A program made the translations under genes and the position numbers. From Bacillota bacterium (GTDB lineage Bacteria > Bacillota > Clostridia > Christensenellales > CAG-138), in contig JAEYHP010000115.1 of assembly GCA_023409435.1 (NCBI GenBank), forward strand, positions 1 through 14,311: a stretch of 14,311 bases of DNA. Reading direction: 5' to 3'. Under the pieces are notes generated by a model that was not told the DNA's origin, searched no databases, and was given only the letters and a program-made list of their open reading frames with translations. Below, in pieces: positions 6,965 through 13,011 of the stretch. Positions within the stretch are counted from its first letter, which is position 1. Each line of letters opens with the position of its first letter.

Positions 6965-7978
6965 TTATGCTATCGGTATTATCGCTTCGCGCACAACCGT
7001 TGCGCGCGCTTCGTCGCGTTGAATTTCTGTGAGTTCCCCGCCGGTGCGCTGCTCCAGGCATGCGCTCTGCACGTCGGTGAGGAGTTTGTTCAGTGCCATC
7101 TGAGCGTCCTCGGGCAGTATGCCAACGCCGCAGCCCAGCTTGAGGTTTGAGATATTCTCCATGGCCTCCTTGGTGGAAAGCTTGCGCGCGTAGCGCAATA
7201 CCCCGCAGGAGCGGTATACGATATCCTCCACCTCCAGGCGGTTGTTGCGGTAGAGCGCGTCCCTCACGCTGCGTTCATGGTCGATCACCCGCGCGATGGT
7301 CGCAATTAGATTGCTGACAATATCCTCCTCCAGTAAGCCCAGCGTCATCTGGTTGCTGATCTGGTAAATGTGCCCGGGCGCGCTGCTGCCTTCGCCGTAT
7401 ATGCCGCGCACGGCGTAGCCGAGCTTGCTGATCGTGGAAAGCAGCGCTTCCGTCTGCCCGGTTAAGGAAAGCGCGGGCAAGTGCAGCATGACGGACGCCC
7501 GCATGCCTGAACCCACATTGGTGGGGCAGGCGGTCAAGTACCCAAGCTCCTCGTCAAACGCGTAGGGAAGCGATGCAGAAAGCATACTGTCTATGGACAT
7601 GGAAAGCGTATCCGCTTCTTCGAGCTGCATACCGGGCAGCATGGCCTGTATGCGCAGGTGGTCTTCCTCCCCTACTAGGATCGAGACTGTTTCATCCTTG
7701 CTAATGAGCGCCGCACCCTCCCCGCTCTGCGCTAAGTCCGGGCTGATAAGATGCCGCTCCACCAAAAGCCTGCGCTCACGCACCGGCAGTTCCGGCATGC
7801 GCATCAGCATAAAATCGCGCTTAGAATTGATGGCGCCGTTCACCCGTTCCACAAGTTCCCCCATGTCGGGCTCCGTCATGTTGTGCGGAAACGGCATGTT
7901 GGCTAAATTGCGCGCCAGCCGCACGCGGGAGGAAAGCACGATATCCTTGACGTCCTTTGCGGACTTAGCATCCTTCAT
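6965..7978 (-). CDS. mcsB: Protein-arginine kinase McsB
   Basis: This 337-residue guanidino-phosphotransferase-fold kinase phosphorylates arginine residues on proteins, including CtsR, marking them for ClpC-ClpP. Visible motifs: SRVRLARN near residues 17-24, EEDHLRIQ (104-111) in the substrate/nucleotide region, the catalytic-cysteine stretch LTACPTNVGSGMRASVM (148-164, Cys151), and RDEARA (321-326), the arginine-phosphate-binding allosteric motif near the C-terminus. It is slightly shorter than the Bacillus protein (about 360 residues) but no motif is missing. GGGGGAG lies about seven bases before the ATG. The start overlaps the mcsA stop as ATGA, so the two genes are translationally coupled, as expected for a kinase and its activator. 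Confidence 0.97.
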   Translation of the reverse strand: MKDAKSAKDVKDIVLSSRVRLARNLANMPFPHNMTEPDMGELVERVNGAINSKRDFMLMRMPELPVRERRLLVERHLISPDLAQSGEGAALISKDETVSILVGEEDHLRIQAMLPGMQLEEADTLSMSIDSMLSASLPYAFDEELGYLTACPTNVGSGMRASVMLHLPALSLTGQTEALLSTISKLGYAVRGIYGEGSSAPGHIYQISNQMTLGLLEEDIVSNLIATIARVIDHERSVRDALYRNNRLEVEDIVYRSCGVLRYARKLSTKEAMENISNLKLGCGVGILPEDAQMALNKLLTDVQSACLEQRTGGELTEIQRDEARATVVREAIIPIA

Positions 7979-8481
7979 GCGGTTTCTCCCCCTTCCAATG
8001 TGCGCAGGCGGTCCCGCAATTCGGCGGCGCGCTCATAGCGCTCCTCTGCAATCGCTTTTTTCAATTCCACGCGCAGGCGGCCGCATTCAGACTTGGGCCC
8101 GCAGGGGGCCTCCTGCTCCGAGGCAGGCTCCTGCTTCCTGTTTTCCGCCATCTGGGGCTTGCGGCCCACATGCCGGAGCTTTCCGCCCTGCGCCCGCTTG
8201 ATAACGGGCGTGAGCGCGGCTTCAAACGTTTTATAGCACTCCGGGCAGCCCAAAAGCCCCGTCTTCTGGAACCGCGCGAAGCTGTTCCCGCAGGCGCAAA
8301 CGACCGGTTCCTCCTGCTGCGGCATAGCCTGAACTCCGGAAAGAAGATCCATAATGGAGGGCAAAGAGAACTGCGCGCTCTTTGCGCACTCCGCACAGAG
8401 ATAGTGCTCCTGTTTGATGCCGTTTATGATTGTGACCGTATGTACGCCGGCCTGATTTACTTTACAATTGTCGCATAGCAT
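7975..8481 (-). CDS. mcsA: McsA, zinc-binding activator of McsB
   Basis: This 168-residue activator and adaptor of the arginine kinase McsB also helps control CtsR. The N-terminal half carries cysteine pairs C3/C6 with C29/C32, and C62/C64 with C79/C82, which would bind two zinc ions. The C-terminus has a UVR motif (about 134-163: KKAIAEERYERAAELRDRLR), the same type as in ClpC and UvrB. Oddities: the third pair is CxC rather than CxxC, and two extra cysteines (C127, C133) lie just before the UVR motif. AAAGGGGTG (8497-8489) lies seven bases before the ATG. The ATG overlaps the ctsR stop by one base (TAATG), so the genes are coupled. Family and context leave little doubt. Confidence 0.95.
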   Translation of the reverse strand: MLCDNCKVNQAGVHTVTIINGIKQEHYLCAECAKSAQFSLPSIMDLLSGVQAMPQQEEPVVCACGNSFARFQKTGLLGCPECYKTFEAALTPVIKRAQGGKLRHVGRKPQMAENRKQEPASEQEAPCGPKSECGRLRVELKKAIAEERYERAAELRDRLRTLEGGETA

Positions 8482-8948
8482 TATGATGCACCCCTTTCAC
8501 CCTGTTGCAAAAGCGAAGTCAACATTCCCCGTATAATCCGCGCCCGTGCGCTGTCCTCGAGTTCCTGCGTGGGCAGGCTGCACGCGTCTGCCGCGGCCAA
8601 AATAAGCCTTGCTTCCCGTTCATCCAATACGTCCGCCTGTATCAGGCGGGCGACCATCGCGTGGGTCTCATGCCGGGTGAGCGTTTCCCCGATGCCGCAG
8701 GCCGTGTCATGCAGCGGATTGCCACAGCCAGTTTCCACGCGGATCAGCCGGATGTACCCGCCCCCGCCCCTGCGGGAGATGATGACGTAACCGTGGTCCA
8801 GCGTGAAGCGTGTGCTCAGCACATAGTTGATCTGCGAAGGCGCGCAGGCAAAATGCTGTGCAAGCTCGTTGCGCTGGAGCGATATTTCATCGCTCTGTTC
8901 CATCAGTTCTTTGATAAACAGCTCTATGCTGTCCGACAGGATAGACAC
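8481..8948 (-). CDS. ctsR: Transcriptional repressor CtsR
   Basis: This 155-residue dimeric heat-shock repressor binds tandem heptamers in class III heat-shock promoters. It has the N-terminal winged HTH (about 3-70), with the FACAPSQINYVLSTRFT recognition segment and the wing RRGGGGYIRL (59-68). The glycine loop is the known heat sensor, and the arginine next to it contacts DNA. The C-terminal helical part (about 80-150) would contact McsB. The start is GTG at 8948, with AAAGGAGG (8963-8956) seven bases upstream. Its own operator lies immediately upstream, so it is autoregulated. It is first in ctsR-mcsA-mcsB-clpC, the standard Firmicutes order. Confidence 0.97.
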   Translation of the reverse strand: MSILSDSIELFIKELMEQSDEISLQRNELAQHFACAPSQINYVLSTRFTLDHGYVIISRRGGGGYIRLIRVETGCGNPLHDTACGIGETLTRHETHAMVARLIQADVLDEREARLILAAADACSLPTQELEDSARARIIRGMLTSLLQQGERGAS

Positions 8949-8973
8949 CGCCGCGCCTCCTTTCCGGTTAAAC

Positions 8974-8990
8974 TTTGACTTTCTTTGACC
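8974..8990 (-). promoter_or_regulatory. CtsR operator (tandem heptamer box)
   Basis: On the minus strand GGTCAAA (8990-8984), GAA, then AGTCAAA (8980-8974) match the established CtsR box (A/G)GTCAAA-N3-(A/G)GTCAAA. It lies directly downstream of the -10 element, so CtsR binding would block initiation at its own operon. Confidence 0.95.
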
Positions 8991-8992
8991 TT

Positions 8993-9001
8993 ATTATAGC
9001 A
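8993..9001 (-). promoter_or_regulatory. Extended -10 promoter of ctsR operon
   Basis: The minus strand reads TGC-TATAAT (9001-8993), a perfect -10 with the TG extension. No good -35 is present at 16-18 bp (ACATTG at 17 bp is poor), which fits an extended -10 promoter. The CtsR box begins two bases downstream. Confidence 0.85.
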
Positions 9002-9013
9002 TATGCGAAATCC

Positions 9014-9033
9014 CACAATGTAACAACATTGTG
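9014..9033. promoter_or_regulatory. 20-bp palindrome upstream of ctsR promoter
   Basis: CACAATGT (9014-9021) and ACATTGTG (9026-9033) are perfect inverted repeats with a 4-base spacer. They overlap the -35 position of the ctsR promoter and lie just after the DUF1697 stop. No T-tract follows on either strand, so an operator is more likely than a terminator. The binding protein is unknown. Confidence 0.5.
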
Positions 9034-9059
9034 AAACAAAACGTGAAGGATTTCTTAAT

Positions 9060-9614
9060 TCAGGGGCGTTTCCCCATCATTGCTGCCACTTTTTGCAGCG
9101 TATTGACATTGCGGGAGGTCAGCGTGCTTTTGAACCGTTTGCTTCCCAATATCTTTTTCGAAAATTCGGTATTGAGCGTATTCCCTTTGGGCACGGTCCA
9201 GAACGCGTCCTTCTCTAAAGGAGCAAACTGCTCGTCCTGCCCGTGAGAAGCTCTGGAAAAGGCCTCTTTGAGGGCAGCAAGCGCATCCGGTTCCTCAATG
9301 AGCAGCGCGTACAGGTGGCAACCTTCCGAAACGGCAACCTTGCCCGCGGCGTCTAAAAGCGATGCGATTTCAGCTTCGCTCCGCAGCAGCACATGCGCGT
9401 CGTAGGAAAACGCGGCACAAAGCCCGCTTTCGATTTTCGTTTTGTGCGCGCCGGGCGTCGCGCCGTCCTCCAATGAGACGATGACGTTGCCCGTTGCCAG
9501 CACCGTTTTTACGTCCGGATAGCCCATGCGGATAAATGCCTGTTGCAGCGCCTCCATTTTGATGGAAACGCCGTTTACGTTGATGCCGCGCAGGAACACG
9601 CAATATCGCTCCAC
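9060..9614 (-). CDS. DUF1697 family protein
   Basis: This is a 184-residue cytosolic protein. Its N-terminus has the family signature FLRGINVNG, followed by 'alpha helix - MGYPDVKTVLATGNVI', and its C-terminus has the conserved TSRNVNTLQKVAAM block. These mark DUF1697, a common accessory protein in bacteria with a ferredoxin-like fold and no established activity. The start is GTG at 9614, with GGGGAGG about eight bases upstream. It is transcribed in the same direction as ctsR but separated from it by a palindrome and the ctsR promoter. A candidate promoter lies upstream at 9813-9840, so the transcript would start with the 160-bp palindromic element in its leader. Family assignment is solid; function is unknown. 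Confidence 0.88.
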   Translation of the reverse strand: MERYCVFLRGINVNGVSIKMEALQQAFIRMGYPDVKTVLATGNVIVSLEDGATPGAHKTKIESGLCAAFSYDAHVLLRSEAEIASLLDAAGKVAVSEGCHLYALLIEEPDALAALKEAFSRASHGQDEQFAPLEKDAFWTVPKGNTLNTEFSKKILGSKRFKSTLTSRNVNTLQKVAAMMGKRP

Positions 9615-9632
9615 GCTTTCTTCCTCCCCTAA

Positions 9633-9792
9633 GTAACCACTGATTGATTCGGCGCGCTGCCTTGACGGCCGATTTTACGCCCTGCCGCGTTGCGAAACTC
9701 TCGAAATAGCGCTGCTATTCCTTCAATTTTGCTCCTTGCAGGCCGCAAAATCCTCTCGCCAATCCAGCATCCCTCATTTAATCAGTGCTTAC
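9633..9792. repeat. 160-bp full-length imperfect palindrome (MITE/REP-like)
   Basis: The ends match as inverted repeats, with one internal mismatch: GTAACCACTGATT (9633-9645) against AATCAGTGCTTAC (9780-9792). Nested inside, around the same centre near 9712, GATTTTACGCCCTGC (9671-9685) pairs with GCAGGCCGCAAAATC (9738-9752) at 13 of 15 positions, and AATAGC (9705-9710) pairs with GCTATT (9714-9719). The whole unit can fold as one long hairpin. It occupies most of the 312-base gap between the CPBP and DUF1697 genes and contains no gene. A second copy elsewhere in the genome cannot be checked here, so 'repeat family' is an inference from the architecture. Confidence 0.65.
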
Positions 9793-9812
9793 CTCCGTAT
9801 TGTGTGAATTCT

Positions 9813-9840
9813 ATTATATACTTGATACCCCGATGCGCAA
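9813..9840 (-). promoter_or_regulatory. Candidate promoter for the DUF1697 gene
   Basis: A perfect minus-strand -10 TATAAT (9818-9813) has a weak -35 TTGCGC (9840-9835) at 16 bp. It points into the palindromic element and then the DUF1697 gene. Confidence 0.5.
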
Positions 9841-9872
9841 TTCTTCAAAACGCCCAATGAACGCATTGAACC

Positions 9873-9899
9873 AAAAAAGACCGCCATAGCGGGCGGCCT
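9873..9899 (-). terminator. Terminator of the hydrolase-CPBP operon
   Basis: On the minus strand AGGCCGCC (9899-9892) pairs with GGCGGTCT (9885-9878), with one G-U pair and a 6-base loop. Six T follow (complement of 9873-9878). It lies 27 bases after the CPBP stop. Confidence 0.9.
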
Positions 9900-9926
9900 G
9901 AACGCGGCATTTGATTTTTATGGCAT

Positions 9927-10559
9927 TTAAAAGAAGAGTATCAGCACGCCGAACAGATTGGAGGCGAAGTGCGCGATAGCGCTGACCCACGCGTTCCGGG
10001 TTTTATAGAATATGATGCCATACAGGCAGCTGTTCACGATTACGAAAAACACGTCGTATATGACGACCGCGGGGCTTCCGGCCGCGACATGCGCTAGCCC
10101 GAACAGCACGGACGAAAGCAGAACGGCCAGAGGAGCGGGAATTGCCTTTTGCAATTGATTTTGGAAGAACGCGCGCCACGCGACCTCCTCCCAAACGGCA
10201 AATACCGCAAGCTGGACTGTAAGCAACGCGATTTTATCGAATGATAACAGCCCCGCTGTCCTTGCAATCACATGATCAATAAATTCTGGCAATACAAGCT
10301 TCGAAAGCCCGACCGCGACGACATCCATCAGCAGCGGCAACGCTACCCACAGCCATATGGTTTTGTTCGAAAAAGCCTTGCCGACGCCCTTTATATCAAA
10401 GCCGTTTTGCGCAAAGGGCGTCTTCCCTTTGTCCAGAAAGAAGAACAGTACGCCGATGAATACGGTCAACCCCGCGATGGGAAGCCCGAACAGATTGGTT
10501 AGGGAGAGGGCGGCCATTGCGGCAAGCGCGATAAGCGTAAGTTTTTTTATATCCTTCAT
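9927..10559 (-). CDS. CPBP family intramembrane metalloprotease
   Basis: This 210-residue multi-pass membrane protein has about six hydrophobic segments. It carries the CPBP (CAAX protease/bacteriocin-processing, Abi, Rce1-like) motifs: EEVAWR (124-129, motif 1 EExxxR), FGLAH (153-157, motif 2) and AHFASN (196-201, motif 3 with the second histidine). These Glu/His residues form the metal-dependent or glutamate-based active site inside the membrane. Bacterial members process peptides, confer bacteriocin immunity or act in signalling; the substrate here is unknown. GAGG (10568-10565) lies five bases before the ATG, and the gene starts seven bases after the hydrolase stop, so the two are one operon. 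A terminator follows it. Confidence 0.9.
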   Translation of the reverse strand: MKDIKKLTLIALAAMAALSLTNLFGLPIAGLTVFIGVLFFFLDKGKTPFAQNGFDIKGVGKAFSNKTIWLWVALPLLMDVVAVGLSKLVLPEFIDHVIARTAGLLSFDKIALLTVQLAVFAVWEEVAWRAFFQNQLQKAIPAPLAVLLSSVLFGLAHVAAGSPAVVIYDVFFVIVNSCLYGIIFYKTRNAWVSAIAHFASNLFGVLILFF

Positions 10560-10566
10560 AGTTGCC

Positions 10567-11853
10567 TCAATATGTTCCGGCAGAACGGAAGCTGCCGGTA
10601 TCTTTTAAATAACAGTCAAAGAACTCCAGCATGATGCGGTTCATGGTTTCAAGGCAGTAGTTGATGTCGATCTCCGCTTTGCGCCCGGAATCCAGCGTGT
10701 TCGCTAAGACCGGGGAAACCAACGCAAGGTCGGTCAGGCTCATATGCTGCGCGCCGCGAAACACCACCTCATAGGACGCTGGCGCCGTAGCGGATACCAG
10801 CCTGTTTTCAAAATAGTCCTCATCGCCAGTGAGTATGCCGTTTTCATAGAGATACTGCGAATAGATGTTGAGCAGCGGAGCCGGGTAGGGTTCGGGGTTT
10901 ACGGTGTAGCTGCCATTCTCCACGCCGGTGAGCTCGCACATCATGGGCGCATCGATGTTGATGACCGCGTCAATGTCCTTCCTCACCCGAGGCATCCCCA
11001 TCGCCGCCGCCCCGCCAAGGGAGTGCCCGAATACGCCGATTTTTGAATGATCCACAAGCCGGTACACGCCGCTGTCATTTTGGAGTATGGTATCGATGAC
11101 AAGGTTCATATCCGAAACCCGGATATCCATCCATTTTTGAAACAGTTTCAGGTTTTCCGCCTTGTTATCGCCCAGGGCGGCGTATTCGCCCATGTAGCCA
11201 GCGTCCACGACCGTTATCTCGCCCCCGGCGTTCACCGTAAAAAACGAGTGGTACGGGTGGTCGATGGAGCAAACCACATATCCGTGGCTGGCAAGCTCCA
11301 TAAAAGCGGACTCGTTGCTGTTTTTGACGCCGCAGAAGCCATGCGAGAAAACGACGAGAGGAAATTTTCCTTCCACATCCTCTGGATACCAGAACGCGAC
11401 ATTGACCTCCCTGTTTTCCCCCGCGGATGAGTACGGTTCCTTGCGGCCCTCATCCGTATAAGTATATTGGGCGGTCGCCACATTGTATTGGCCGGTGATT
11501 TCCGGATGCTCGTATTGCGGAAATACGATTGCCGGAAGCAAGGCTATAGCAAATAATAAGGCGCCCCCGATTCCCGAAAAGACTGCCCTGCCTTTGCGGA
11601 ACAGCTTTTCTTTTGGCCGGACAAAGATGCCTATAATGCTGATAATTGATAAAACCAGAAGCACGGCAACAAGCGGCGCCCACCGGAGACTCCATTCATA
11701 AACGCCCAGGCACAGCAACAGCAATACGACGCCCAACGCGAAAAATTGCAGGATACGTTTAAAAGCAGTCTGTTTTGATTTGCTAATCAAGCAATATGCC
11801 GTATATCCAGCCTGCAAAAGCACCGCGAGCAGCAGCGTAATACTCCCCAACAT
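10567..11853 (-). CDS. Membrane-anchored alpha/beta hydrolase (PAF-acetylhydrolase-like)
   Basis: This 428-residue protein has an N-terminal membrane part of about four segments (2-24, 34-51, 58-77, 91-112) and then an alpha/beta hydrolase domain outside or facing the membrane. Seen in order: the oxyanion region FSHGFCG (169-175), the LASHGYVVCSIDHPYHS strand-loop (187-203), the nucleophile elbow GHSLGG with Ser278, a likely acid in INIDAPM (Asp301), and the catalytic His370 in GAQHMS. The layout resembles class II PAF acetylhydrolase/dienelactone-hydrolase-like lipases, so an ester or lipid substrate is plausible but unproven. GGAGG (11865-11861) lies seven bases before the ATG. It is first in an operon with the CPBP protease, behind a promoter flanked by LytTR-like repeats. 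Confidence 0.88.
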   Translation of the reverse strand: MLGSITLLLAVLLQAGYTAYCLISKSKQTAFKRILQFFALGVVLLLLCLGVYEWSLRWAPLVAVLLVLSIISIIGIFVRPKEKLFRKGRAVFSGIGGALLFAIALLPAIVFPQYEHPEITGQYNVATAQYTYTDEGRKEPYSSAGENREVNVAFWYPEDVEGKFPLVVFSHGFCGVKNSNESAFMELASHGYVVCSIDHPYHSFFTVNAGGEITVVDAGYMGEYAALGDNKAENLKLFQKWMDIRVSDMNLVIDTILQNDSGVYRLVDHSKIGVFGHSLGGAAAMGMPRVRKDIDAVINIDAPMMCELTGVENGSYTVNPEPYPAPLLNIYSQYLYENGILTGDEDYFENRLVSATAPASYEVVFRGAQHMSLTDLALVSPVLANTLDSGRKAEIDINYCLETMNRIMLEFFDCYLKDTGSFRSAGTY

Positions 11854-11882
11854 AAAAACCCCTCCATTTCATTTCAGACGCA

Positions 11883-11912
11883 AGTATAGGCGTTTGCCCA
11901 TGTGCCCGTCAA
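11883..11912 (-). promoter_or_regulatory. Promoter of the hydrolase-CPBP operon
   Basis: Minus strand -35 TTGACG (11912-11907, five of six) and -10 TATACT (11888-11883, five of six) are separated by 18 bp. It lies 30 bases before the hydrolase ATG. Confidence 0.75.
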
Positions 11913-11923
11913 CGAAACGGAGG

Positions 11924-11956
11924 GTAAGTTGCGTTATGGGGCTGTAAGTTACGCTA
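11924..11956 (+). promoter_or_regulatory. Tandem LytTR-type binding site
   Basis: Two direct repeats, GTAAGTTGCGTTA (11924-11936) and GTAAGTTACGCTA (11944-11956), match at 11 of 13 positions with a 20-bp period. Each contains TAAGTTNCG, which fits the LytTR consensus [TA][AC][CA]GTTN[AG][TG] at eight of nine positions. The near repeat ends 11 bp upstream of the hydrolase -35 box, the usual place for a LytTR activator. The far repeat overlaps the last codons of the DUF3021 gene. The LytTR regulator is encoded next door. Confidence 0.7.
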
Positions 11957-12382
11957 CTCCCGGTTTTGCAGCGCTTTTAAGCCCGCATTGATGTGCTTTG
12001 CTTCCCGGCTCCCCAGAGCCCAGCCTATGAGGTTCACCGCAAGGTACACCATGAACACCATAAATACGAACAGCAGGGTAGTAAAAACATCGGTTACGTT
12101 CCCGTTTAGCCACGCGAGCCCCGTCAGCAGGGCTTCAAGAACGATCAGATGCAATGCCTTTCGCACGATTGTCTGCCGAATATTCAATTCTTTTTTGGAA
12201 TACAGAATGATGGAAGGGAGCGTTCCCAGAATGCCGCTCAGTACCGGCGAGTAAAACGCACCGAAACCAAACATCATCCCCGGCTGCAGTACCGGCCCAA
12301 TGAGCGCGGTGGCCACATTGACGCAGGTTGTGATGATAAAAAACTGCATCGCGCATTCCTTTAAAAACTCGCGAAAGCTCAT
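11954..12382 (-). CDS. DUF3021 membrane protein, partner of LytTR regulator
   Basis: This 142-residue integral membrane protein has four predicted membrane helices (about 9-32, 38-60, 78-96, 100-127) and a short basic/acidic C-terminal tail. It matches the DUF3021 family, which is almost always encoded next to a LytTR-domain regulator. In the known LytTR regulatory systems (such as HdrRM and BrsRM of streptococci) the membrane partner restrains the regulator, so an inhibitory role is inferred here. Its ATG overlaps the lytTR stop as ATGA, and the ribosome binding site GGGAGGC lies within the regulator gene, so the pair is translationally coupled and made in fixed ratio. Confidence 0.85.
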   Translation of the reverse strand: MSFREFLKECAMQFFIITTCVNVATALIGPVLQPGMMFGFGAFYSPVLSGILGTLPSIILYSKKELNIRQTIVRKALHLIVLEALLTGLAWLNGNVTDVFTTLLFVFMVFMVYLAVNLIGWALGSREAKHINAGLKALQNRE

Positions 12383-12825
12383 AGGCTGCCTCCCGATAAA
12401 AAAGACTTGAGCGCCGGAACATACTGGCGGGATATGATGACTTCCTCCCCGTTATATAGCCTGGCTGAAAACCGGCCGTTGAATATGGGGTATACGCTGT
12501 CAATTTTCATGAGGTTCACGATCATCGACTTTGAACACCTGAAAAAGCGCTGCCCGTCATACGCCTGCTCAAATTCATAGAGCTTGCATTTCAACTCATA
12601 TGTCTCCTTTTTCGTATACGCGAACACGCGGTTATCCACGGCTTCCACATAGAAGAGATCCTGCAAAAAGAGCTGCGTCACCCGGTCGTCGATATAACCG
12701 GCAAGCGAAGCATCGGTTGACTTCACATAATTTAAGATGCCTGTTACCTGATCGGTGACCTTGTAGCATTGAATGATCACCTGCTCGGGTTTGCTTTGAT
12801 CTATTTTCTCTATGGATACTTTCAC
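12379..12825 (-). CDS. LytTR-domain DNA-binding regulator
   Basis: This 148-residue protein has a short N-terminal region (about 1-45) and a LytTR DNA-binding domain (about 46-146). The domain is recognised by LFYVEAVDNRVFAYT, the conserved FFRCSKSMIVNLMKI segment and the C-terminal EVIISRQYVPALKSFL. It has no response-regulator receiver domain, so it belongs to the stand-alone type controlled by a membrane partner rather than by phosphorylation. The start is GTG at 12825, with GAGGTG (12836-12831) five bases upstream. It overlaps DUF3021 by four bases. A likely target is the adjacent hydrolase-CPBP promoter, which carries tandem LytTR-type repeats. No comparable repeats were found in front of its own gene. 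Confidence 0.9.
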   Translation of the reverse strand: MKVSIEKIDQSKPEQVIIQCYKVTDQVTGILNYVKSTDASLAGYIDDRVTQLFLQDLFYVEAVDNRVFAYTKKETYELKCKLYEFEQAYDGQRFFRCSKSMIVNLMKIDSVYPIFNGRFSARLYNGEEVIISRQYVPALKSFLSGGSL

Positions 12826-12861
12826 AAAGCCACCTCGGGAAACGTTATTTGTGCATACCCA

Positions 12862-12867
12862 ATTTTA
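12862..12867 (-). promoter_or_regulatory. Candidate -10 for the lytTR operon
   Basis: Minus strand TAAAAT (12867-12862), 36 bases before the lytTR GTG, has only a poor -35 (TTGTGT at 17 bp). It is offered as a weak candidate. Confidence 0.3.
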
Positions 12868-12965
12868 GCAAATCAACAAAAGGCACACAAACATGAAATT
12901 TAAACGGGCGCTCGCACCGCTTTTCCCTTGTTTTGGTTGTTTTCCTTTTGTTCATGCTTTTATGA

Positions 12966-12971
12966 TATAAT
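12966..12971 (+). promoter_or_regulatory. Candidate -10 for the lipoprotein gene
   Basis: A perfect TATAAT lies 40 bases before the lipoprotein ATG. No convincing -35 stands at 16-18 bp; the upstream stretch 12921-12960 is T-rich on this strand. Confidence 0.5.
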
Positions 12972-13011
12972 ACCATACAGACCGAAGTTTCCATACGAAG
13001 GAGATCCGTCC

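Noticed and set aside
7593..8201. A 202-codon open frame on the plus strand
   Set aside because: It is antisense across mcsB and mcsA, has no family resemblance and no ribosome binding site of note.
9014..9033. The palindrome upstream of ctsR as a DUF1697 terminator
   Set aside because: The stem is only 8 bp and A/T-rich and no T-tract follows on the minus strand, so a terminator is less likely than an operator.
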